A stretch of DNA of 64,000 bases from Sipunculus nudus (Eukaryota; Annelida; Sipuncula; Golfingiida; Sipunculidae): assembly GCA_026874595.1 (NCBI GenBank), contig CM049308.1, positions 23,714,367 through 23,778,366 on the forward strand, in the 5' to 3' direction. This document shows, one piece after another, positions 13,401 to 24,736 of this stretch; position 1 is the stretch's first letter, and every line of letters starts with the position of its first letter. The notes under the pieces were generated by a model that saw only the letters and a list, made by a program, of their open reading frames with translations, searched no databases and was not told the origin of the DNA. Position numbers and translations under genes: made by a program.

Positions 13401-16400
13401 AAACATGGTTGCAGGTGGCGCCACCATTTTTTGTGTATGTTATAAAGCTCTCCAAGGGCTACATTTGTGCAAAAAAATTTTCCTGATCGGTCAAACGGTT
13501 CCCGAGATATGAGCTTGGATGTCTGCAGCGTAAACGTGAATGTAGGTGGCGCCACCTGTCATAAAATCAGAAAAGCTATCCAGGATGTATACGCATGCCG
13601 AATTTCAGGTGAATTAGTCAAGTCACTGCAGAGATATGAGTGATTTTACCCCAAGGCAGATGAACAGATGGACACTGTGCAAACATTGTTGCAGGTGGCA
13701 CCACCATTTTTTGTGTATGTTATAAAGCTCTCCAAGGGCTACATTTGTGCAAAAAAATTTTCCTGATCGGTCAAATGGTTCCCGAGATATGAGCTTGGAT
13801 GTCTGCAGCGTAAACGTGAATGTAGGTGGCGCCACCTGTCATAAAATCAGAAAAGCTATCCAGGATGTTTAAGCATGCCGAATTTCAGGTGAATTAGTCA
13901 AGTCACTGCAGAGATATGAGTGATTTTAACCCAAGGCAGACAAACAGATTGACACTGTGCAAACATGGTTGTAGGTTGGGCCACCATTTTTTGTGTATGC
14001 TATAAAGCTCTCCAAGGGCTACATTTGTGCAAAAAAATTTTCCTGATCAGTCAAACGGTTCCCGAGATATGTGGGTTTATGTGTGGAAACAGACGCACAA
14101 ACAGACGCAGAGCGCAGAGAAAAGGTCAGAGGTCAAAACAAAATCGGGGCGCAGCAGTTCACATGTGACCCGAACATATTCCCGGGTTTCGTAAAATTCC
14201 GCCCAGCAGTTACGGAGGAGTTCTCCGGACACCTACGCGGCGACGGCGGCGGCGTGCAGCTGAAAACATAGTATCCGCAAAACTCTGTTTTGGCGGATAC
14301 AATTATTCCCCTTCCTCCAAGGAACTGCTGAAGACCAAAATATTAATACTTTATGACATATCTTGGAAAAAGCAGAAAAAACCATTACAGCCTGTAGAAA
14401 GTAGGTCAACACAGGTGGCGCCACCTGCGGGTCAAAATCATTCAGCAGTCATATGATCAATATTCCTGTGAAATTTGAAACTGAAGGCTGCAGCAGTTCC
14501 TCAGATATTTGGTAACAGACAATACATCATGTATATAGAAACACATCAAGTTGTCATATTTGCAATCGACAGAATTTGAAGTTCTGTAAAGACGCCATCT
14601 TGAAAAAGACTTGACTGAATTTATACTCAAATTATTCTCCTTCCTATAAGGAACTGCTGACTATGATATGAAGGCCAAAATGTTAATACTTTATGACATA
14701 TCTTGGAAAAAGCAGAAAAGATCATTACAGCCTGTAAAAAGTAGGTCAACACAGGTGGCGCCACCTGCAGGTCAAAATCATTCAGCAGTCACATGATCAA
14801 TATTCCTGTGAAATTTGAAACTGAAGGCTGCAGCAGTTCCTCAGATATTTGGTATCAGACAATAAATCCTGTATGGAAACACATCAAGTTGTCATATTTT
14901 GCGCTAGACACGATTTGAAGTTCCGTAGAGACGCCATCTTGAAAATGACCTGACTGAATTTACACACAAATTATTCCCCTTCTTCTAAGGAACTGTTGAC
15001 TATGATATGAAGGCCAAAATATTAATACTTTATGACTTATCTTGGAAGAAGTTGAAAAGACCATTTCGTCCCGCAGAAAGTAGGTCAACACAGGTGGCGC
15101 CACCAAAAGCTTATTTTTGCATCTCCATCCCATGATCAATAATTCTGCAAAGTTTCATGAAGGTAGCTGCTGTGGCTGTTGAGATATTTGGTAACAGACG
15201 GTGGACGGTGGACAGTTGACAGTGGACAGTGGACAGTGGACGGCGGACGCTGCGCCATGGCATAAGTTCACAGAGTGAACTAACAAGCGACTATCTTTTT
15301 GGTAATCTCTTAATTATTAAATGAGAAGGAAATACAGAATATACTAACAAACCTTTTCCGGCTTGTTTCAACAAAAGTCACACTTCCTATAAGACCTCCT
15401 TCATCCTGGCTTAATTTAAACTAGATCAGTGGATCTGGACCCAAGCAAAAAATCCCTTTGTTATGTTCATACTTTAACTACGGTAAATTTTTCGGTCTTC
15501 GAGTCTAGGTGAGCCACGGTCACAACCGGGATACGGTCCCCGTACGGCGGGTGTTTCGGGCTATTCCGTGCGGTTGACGTACGGCAACCGTGCGTTTTCC
15601 AAAGGTCGCAGGGTCTCCGCAACGACCGTAACTGTCATAAGCGCAAGCGCTTAAGTTGATGCGGCGGCCGCGCGTCAGGCAGCCACCTACGGGCTCCGTA
15701 CGGGCACCGTACAGTAGACTTAAGCCACGGTCACAACCCACCGTGCGATATTTAGTCCGTACGTATTTTGGGGAGGCCACGGCCGCCACGTTTTTCTAAA
15801 AACGTTGGGAGGGAGTGGCAAAAGTAGGGAGGGAGTGCGTCAACGCACGGTTGCGCAAGGTGTTAGTACATTGCCCGTGAGCATCGTACGATGTGCACGT
15901 GGTAAGTGAGTTGTACGTGCTTACAACGTGCTTGTACCGTACGATCTCCGTGCGATTGCCACGTTGTCGTACGGAGGCAGTACTTACACGTGCTGCTCAC
16001 GCACGGTGCCCTTACTCAGTCGCATGTTGTAAGTGCGTGCAAGTGCGATGAACGTGAGTTTTCCGCCCGATGTCCGGGGTGATTCCGTAGCCTGAACTCA
16101 GCCCGAACGCAGCGAAAGTTCCTCCTGCACTAAAAGTGCTACGGCGTGTCTGCGTGCTCCCTATTCCGTACTGAGGCGGTACTCACTACGTGCGGATCCC
16201 CCAGTTTTGCCCACGTTTTTGCAAGTAGACAGCACGCACTTGCAAGTACGGCGGGTTGGGACCACGGCTTTAGGGATGTCGTAGGATGCCCGTGCGATTT
16301 TTCACGCCTACTCGGCTACCCGAGAGACGTACGGTGTACCTGCGGCTGTCGTACGGGTTCTTAGCGGCTTCCGTAAGATTAGCTTGCGGCGTCCGCAGGG

Positions 16401-19400
16401 TTAGTTTACTTTACCGTGCGAAGGCCGTGATATGATGAGAAGGACACCTTGCACGTCGGCCGCATAACTATTCCTGATGTCACAAAATAACGTACGGTAC
16501 TCTGCGGTGTGCGTTGACCGCAGCGGGTTGTGACCGAGGTTGTATAAATGTAATAAAGAGGGCAATGTAGTCCGTTCAAATATGTTGGACACGACATGTT
16601 CCAAGGCAAATTTCATGAACATAGGTGTTTTTGTGGTAAAGGCTTTCACGAAATAAGTAATCTTTTGTAAACGTACGTATGTGAAATGTAAAGAGAAGGT
16701 GGTTTCTTGATATGTAGCAAATTTTGATTTTAAAGTTTGACAGTTGAGAAAAGTAATCCTGGCCGTCTCACTCTGGCTAATTGGAAGAGGTTCGTTTCGA
16801 GTAGAAACGACCCCTGGCGGAAGGATGGAAGCTATGAACAAAACGAGAACAGTTAAAATAAGTTATCCGGAGCCACTTAGCCTAATCCCGCAATCGTTAC
16901 CCCTGGGAGTATTGTAAATACGAGTTACGTAGGCGTTGTGAGTACACATGCATGAAGAGATGCTTTTGCGAGTACATGCGGTCCGTACAAGTTGACACTT
17001 ACATGTACTTGGATAATGCAACTGCAATCAACCTTTTAAATTTTATTTGTTTAGGGACGGACGGCGTGACTTCCGTCTACAAATTCTAGACCCGGTAAAC
17101 ATTGACGTCATCCATAACACCGTGAGTTGGACGGAACATCCAGTTCAGCAAGTGGTATGTACAAAGTCTCATTATAATACGTTCGGGCCACACACAGTAT
17201 AAATTATTCTACGGACCAAAATACTGAAAAAAAAGTTGGAAATTTTTCATGAATGGAAACCATTCATGAAATGGTACATATCGAAAACACAAAATTTCAG
17301 TATATTCTCCATGATACAATGGATTTATTTTTTTAAATTATCGAGAAATCAAAATTATCGATTGTTATATTTTATTCATAGTTTTAAATAAATTAATAAC
17401 AAAAGGAACAACATGTACATCACATCAAATAAAACTACAACTACTACTAGTATTATTAGCTCAGCTGACTTTAAGTCATCCGTGAAACAGCGATCACGCT
17501 CTCTCCTTCGTCCGTTCGGTCGGTTAGCAGGGCATAAATCCTAACCAATTTGCCCAAAAAATATTTAACTTAATACCCAGGAAAATGCCTGGGAAAACTC
17601 CTTAGAAATTAGGCCACTGCTGCCCAAAATATATTATCCGAGTTATTGGGGCGTCTTTCCGCAGCCCCAGAAATACTCTTACTCACAAAAGTGTATACAA
17701 GAGCTCAAGGATTGCATGGATTGTCATGAATCTTGCTTTGCTTATTGTTGGTAATTGTCATCTTCCATCTGTTCCTGAAGACTGTTTTCGCCTCACATAT
17801 TTTTTTTCTTTCTAATTTCCCCCTCTTATTTGTTTTCCGGAAAATGACAGCAATAGTCTCAATTTCTCAATTATAGATTCATCCAGTGTCAAAAAAGCCC
17901 CTGTTTATTGATCATGACGAGTTCAATCAATTCCTGAAGACTGATTAGCACCTTCTTGATTTGTTCAATTTTTTACATATTTTTCTTCCCTAGATGAAAC
18001 TGCAAATTATAACAGTGGTGTCGGTTCCTCAACTGTAGTTTCATCTATATCCTGCGACCTGTGTGCTTATACTAACCAGGACTTTTTTGTTCAGGTGATA
18101 AGGAGTAAGGACTGATTGACCACCTGTTTCTTTTATCTGTGTTTTGAAACTTAAGAACTACAACAATCCTGTCATTGTCGCAACTTGTACTTTGATGTGT
18201 TCAGGGCACAAACTGTAAACTTTGGATCTACCAACTTCTAACATATTTAGGGGTTTCTAAAATAAATCCTTGAAAATCCTAAATAAGGCTACCTATAGTC
18301 TGCAGGATAAGTCCAAAGGACCTAAAAGTCACTTGTGATTTAATCACGTAGAATAAAACTGTTAAAGCTAGAATCATTTGATAAAAAAGGGAATCATTTT
18401 GATATCATACAGTTGATTACCACTGGGAAAACCTGCAAAGAATTGTTAAAAATTCAGCAGGGCCACAGAATTTCCGTATCAAGGAAAATACAGACGGAAT
18501 TGCGGAACTGACACTTTAAACTGGAAAGATTATTTCCGAACCGGAAAACAAGAAGATATCGATAATCATGTCTGATATTTTCCTAAATCGCTGTGTGCAT
18601 GTTTCCATGTAGTACACGAGTCTGTAAAAGGTGCATTTCCCAGCCGTTAGTCCACTAACAATTTCACCTTAACAGGCATACGCAACCCTTCCGCGAGAGG
18701 TAAAACATTTTTACTCTCTTGTGTATCCGATTCTGTGCGACGTGGCATCCGGAAAACCGGCGGCCGAACTATTTACATGGTGTCAGTTAACACCTCTTTA
18801 TATTAACACTAAAGTAGGGTTTTCACGAAAAAACTGGCAAAATCTCACATTCAGAGAAGTTTGTCTCCGAATATTGCGACAAAGGAGCCGTAAACCATTC
18901 TCGCAAAGTGTGTGCGTTACTCGCACAACGTATGTGCTAATGTCATGTGAAGCGTTGCCGAACTCTGCCCATTCCACATACACGAAGAACACATGACTTA
19001 ATTACGTACAACACGAATATCACACGAATCTCAGGCAACATTCGTGCGGACATTTCGGGACAAATGCAAGCATTTTGCACATTTTTTCGTACATATGTCG
19101 CCCGATTATCTTGCCACCGGCGATCCGACCGACACTTGGACAGAATATAAATGTCGTGAAATGCATTGAAGTGCATTGTTAGCATCAGTTCTTGTCCGGA
19201 GGTCAGTGTTGGTCAGAAGATCGACCAGCAGGCTCTCAAACCTGTCCTGACTGGCCATGCATGTATGAAGAGGAAGCGAAAAAAGAACGCCGCCGCGAGA
19301 CATTATCCAAACTATCGGAATCTGTTTACGGTTTCACGAAGATTTTGCGAACATCACGCACGTCGTGTGTAAGTCGTTCGCATATGACGATGGTTTTAAG

Positions 19401-22400
19401 AAATTTCGAGAGCAAATCTCAAGCAAATGACGACCAAGAATGCTGGAACGTTCGCTAGAAATTTCATATTTGTTATTCCCGCCGAACTAAAAGCGACTCC
19501 CGCGAGTAATTGACTTTGCATCCGAACCCCTGCGCATGTTTGGCATCACATCATTTACATCCTTCGCAAATCATTCATGTGCCCCGTGAAAACCCAGCTT
19601 TATGAATGCTGAACGGAATTCCCCTTTTGTTACTAAATTGAGACTATCGGACCCTAAGTATTTTTGCCCCCCCCACGAACTATTGTAATTCAGTTGACAC
19701 TGCCGATTTGCCTTGATCCTGGGCCCCTGGGTGCTCTGAAATCGCCATCGGGCATTGAGTCTACATTGTGTCTCGTCATTCATTAATGTATTTTACCTCT
19801 CACAGAACTTCGATATTGATCATTTATTGACACTAGGTGTAAGTCTGAAAAATATCAAACTACAATTGTTTCAAATGTCTTTTCAGTGTATTAAAATACA
19901 CGGACACAGGTTCGGCTTATACGGAAATGCCATTTGTAAAATATGCAGCTCAGCCGACTTTCAGGTACTTGGTGAAACGACAGCGTTGTTTTATTCATTT
20001 GTTCACCTGTCGATTAACAGGAAATATTGGTACGTTAATATGACTATTAATATGTTAATATGTTGATTAGATTGCCATTGCTACATTTTGACTGAACAAA
20101 TAGAGACTCTGAAGAAATAAAAAATAAAATAAAACAAGTAATAATTATTATATTCAAAATGGATATTTTTACTTTATCTTCTTGAAAATAAAAAATCGGA
20201 AACTTTTTAGCCCTGAATATAGGTTCAGGGAAAAGTGTCCAAAACATTGAACAATTTGCTAATGTATCAGGCATAAATCTCTAGTAAAAGTAAAAAATAT
20301 TGCATGATCATGGAGATGATATAGAGCATACATGATGAATACACTTTTACATCTCTAGTGGTATGTACAATGAATGTACACAAAACGTTCAAAGTTAAAT
20401 GACTGCTAAGTGCTAAAAATAAACAATAGTCCCTCATAAAACCATATTTATATGGCTTAACTTAGGGGAAAATACAAACTCAGCTTAAGGACTTAATTAT
20501 TTGGTTTTTTTTTAGAATATTTCTTAAGATATAAGATCTGTATGTAGAGTCTTTGATTCAATAAAATAACCCATACTAGTTTTTTTATGGGGTGTTCCGT
20601 CTTGACATTGTGATTTATTTTATAATTTATATATTTTATTTTGATCATCGTTCAATCTAAAAGAATAAGGTATATGTTGAATTTTTATCAATAAAGTTTT
20701 CCATTCAATGGAGGCCACATTCAATGGAATGTTTTGTATACTTATCGACGGAGAAGTATTCATGTAAAGTTAAATTGTATATAGATAAATTGATAAAACA
20801 TCAAAACCTTCATAAAAATCATAAAGGCTCGGAAAATCTTAATTTTCATACACTACAGAACACCTGTATAGAATATTCTAAATTTTCATAATATGAAAAC
20901 TGGCTGAGGACAGCAGTATGGGTAATAATAAAGGCAAAACGAAAACAATATATTTACACATTCCAGAGAGAGTCTTAAGGCCTAAAAGATAAAATCAGAT
21001 TAAGCCTAATTAATTCAACAATATTATTATGGATGAGCCATTAATATGGTTTAAGGAAAACAAAATGGTCCTCCTACAATAAAAGGATTATCAGAGCACA
21101 GTCCTGCAAACAGATATAATGAATGGTGTGAAAATATTCCAAGTTATTGTCATGTCTTCACATACTCCTGTTTATACTCGCTAAAACTTGGTAATGATAA
21201 TATTTTTTTTTCTATCACAAGTAAAAGAGAAATCAATACCTAGTGTGAAGAACTGAAGAAAACTAATCAGCTGGGTACAAGAACGTATGGGCCCAATGCA
21301 GCAGCTTAGTTTGATAGGGGAAAACTGAGGATTTACAAATACTTAAGGCATTTACACATACTAAAGTGAAAGTCCTGAGATCTTAAGGGATGATGCTAAG
21401 AGAAATTAGCAAATTTCATTAACTCAAACTCAAAGATCAAGGTAATCGAAAAACTTAAATGTTTGTTTTCTCTCATAACTTCGTCAAATAGATACCTATA
21501 TCTATCCATTCCCCATTATAGGGTCTGGTCACCTGTCATCCAGGTAATGTCAGTCTGTCTGTCTGTTCGTCTGTTATTGTCAGCTTCTCCCGCTCGCTTG
21601 TTCTTTGGTCTGACATGTCATTCTGAGGTCCACATTGTTTAAGCAATGTTTCTGAAAGGCATACAGTTAAAATAAAACCAGAAATTAGTCTTTCCGTTTT
21701 TCCGAAACTCAATATTAGCATTAATAAATGGAATTGTTATTGTTTCTGCTCTCATAGAACATGACCTGTCCAGGCATTGCTGAGAAAAGCCGCTGTTGTC
21801 AAAAGACAGACGACATACGACAGACTGGACGCAGCACCATTGCTAAAGCTCACAAGTGAGCTAAAAATAGCCTTTATTCTGAGTGAACTTGGTTTCTGCT
21901 CCTTTGTTTATTCATAATGTTACGGAACCTAATATCAACAGATCACGTAGTAATGACGAGCATAAATTTGGTTATGGAGATAAAAAAATCAGATTCTGTA
22001 ACACTAGGCAGCGTGAAATGTCTACGGGGAATGAATAAAGAAGTCAGTGGTTTTTTTGTTAAAAAATAATTATAATTTATTCTTAAAACAATCCTAACAT
22101 TACAATACACTAAATCAATACAATCACACAGTATAACAACAGTACAACAGTAAATCAATACAAGTATATAAATAAAGTGTACAGTACCTGGATGCCTCCA
22201 CTGTCACAGCGACAACAAGTCCTTTATAACGTACAACCCAGATGAACAGTTCACATAAATCTTCTCAGAGAATAACAGTCCAGCTCATTCACAAAATCAC
22301 TCCGTTGTAATCCAAAAGTGAAGTTCTGATAGTGATCCCAAAGGCAAACTGAAGACTAATTAAAAACAAATTCCAAGAAAGGCTATAACTGCCGCAATAA

Positions 22401-24651
22401 TAGGAAAAGGTCCACAAACTGACTAACTCTCTTCTGTGTCCGCTGATGAAATTGATGAAACACTCCATGATCAATATCCATGCAAAAACAATCATGATGA
22501 TCAATGCATTAGTTGGTCAGATATTTGAGCTTTTGAATGTGGGTAACAGAGACCAAATTTCAGATTTCCAAGAAGACTTTTTATGGACCTATCTGGATGT
22601 AAAGTTAGAAGATTCCAGGTCCAGCGGTTACGATTTGTGCCCTGTTAACAGATGATGGCATCTTATAAGGTCTCAAAATAGAGAATAATATCGTAAAAAA
22701 TCGAAAAAATACAGGTGGCTCCACCAGTCTGCAGAACTGATGAAACATTCCGTGATTACTATCCATGCGAAGAATCATGGTGATCAATGCATTAGTTGTT
22801 TAGATACTTGAGCTTTTGTATCATATTTTTCATTATTTTGGAGTGTACTTCTAAGTCCCATAGCTGGGAGAATGTGGGTAACAGAGACCAAAGTCCAGGT
22901 TTCCAAGAAGACGTTCAATGGACCTCTCTGGATGTAAAATAAGAAGATTCCAGGTCCAGCGGTTACGATTTGTGCCTTGTTAACAGATGAGGGCATCTAC
23001 TGAGGTCTCAAAAATAGAGAAAAAATATCGTAAAAAATCTGTAGAAGTCTGTAGAAACTGATGAAACACTGCATGATTAATATCCAAGCAAGAAATCATG
23101 ATGATCAATGCATTAGTTGTTCAGATACTTGAGCTTTTGTATCAAATTTTTCATCATTCTTGTGGGTACCTCCGGGCCCCATAGCTTGAAGAATATGGGG
23201 AACAGAGACCTAATTCCAGGTTTCCAAGAATTCTTTTCATGGACCTCTCGATGTAAAGTGAGAAGATTCCAGGTCCAGCGGTTAAGATTTGGCCCTGTTA
23301 ATAGATGACGGCATCTTTTGAGGTCTCAAAATAGAGAAGAAAAAAAATCGTAAAAAAATTAAAAAAGAACTAGGTGGCGCCACCAGTCTGCAGAAACTGA
23401 TGAAACACTCCATGATCAATATCCATGCAAAAAAAAATCATGGTGATCAATGCATAAGTTGTTCAGATATTTGAGCTTTTGTATCAAATTTTTCATTATT
23501 CTGGGGGGGGGGGGGGATGTAAAGTGAGAAGATTCCAGGTCCTGCGGTTAAGATTTGTGCCCTGTTAACAGATGACGGCCGGATGGCCGGATGGACGACG
23601 GACAAAGAGTGATCGCCATAGCTATAGCTCAGACTTGCAGTCAGCTGAGCTAAAAATGAATGGTTATTATCCTTACCTGTGAAAATAAGTGTAAAATGTT
23701 CTACCATCAACTAAACATGATAATGCTTTCTACTCAGATGGTCATTCATTGTTAATATCTGAAAATAAATTATATTTTTATAGTTGGCTACCTTTCTGGT
23801 TGTCACATATGTTTATTTGCGGGTTGAATGCGGGCTGACTTTTGGTAATAATGCGGGGCGGGGCGGGTGCATGCAGGCTGAAAGCTAATTATGCGGGGCG
23901 GGTGCGGGTCAATTTATTCTTTATAGGTGCGGGGCGGTGCGGGGCAGGTTTCTACAACTGCGGGGCGGGGCGGTTGCGGGCTGAAGGTTTGTTTTGCAGG
24001 GCGGGTGCGGGCTCTAAATTCCGGCCCGCGCAGGGCTCTAAATAGCAAAGCCCAGGGCTTGAGCTAAACACGAATCAGAATGTTAACAGTGCACAAGGAA
24101 AGAGACATGTCAACAGCTCACAATAAAACAGACATCTGTAACAATAATGTGGACTATATTTTCAATTAAAAGCATTCTGTAAATCTGTGATCCATTTAAA
24201 TATTCACTCTTATCATTTGTATTTTTTTGTTAATATTCGATGAGTGTGCGTTTCAGTTTCCCATATTAATATGGTAAACAAATATTAATATTTTATTATA
24301 ATGTTGATTTTATAAATCTTATCCTCAGTCAAACATATCGTAAGTTATAGGCATATACATATTTATCTTATCTCGATACTTGAGGGGGAGGGTTTTTTAA
24401 CAGGGGGTTGGTTAAAGTCTTAATATTCCTATGTGTCCTCTTGCATGTATACTTAAATGCTGACGTTCCTTTAAATGACAATGCTCAATTATATGTGTAT
24501 ATCAAATTATTAGTACGCAGATAGGTAAAAGAATGGAAGTACCACACGTCAACTCAAACTAATGGAAACTTGATTGCAGGGGCAAGACTGCAGATATCGC
24601 GTTGAATTTGATCAGCCACTACTTGGGTTTTCTGGATTTTTCATGAAGGTG

Positions 24652-24736
<85 letters not shown>

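Noticed and set aside
12783-13835. Four near-identical 70-codon minus-strand frames
   Set aside because: They are the same accidental frame repeated by the 280-bp satellite; no start context or known protein.
12250-14085. CRISPR-like array
   Set aside because: The repeats are 280 bp and contiguous with no unique spacers, in a eukaryotic intron.
15520-15789. 89-codon frame in the CpG-dense block
   Set aside because: GC-rich sequence gives few stops by chance; no recognisable domain.
16401-16841. 146-codon minus-strand frame
   Set aside because: It spans the dispersed repeat R1 and the end of a transposon, has no known similarity and no splice context.
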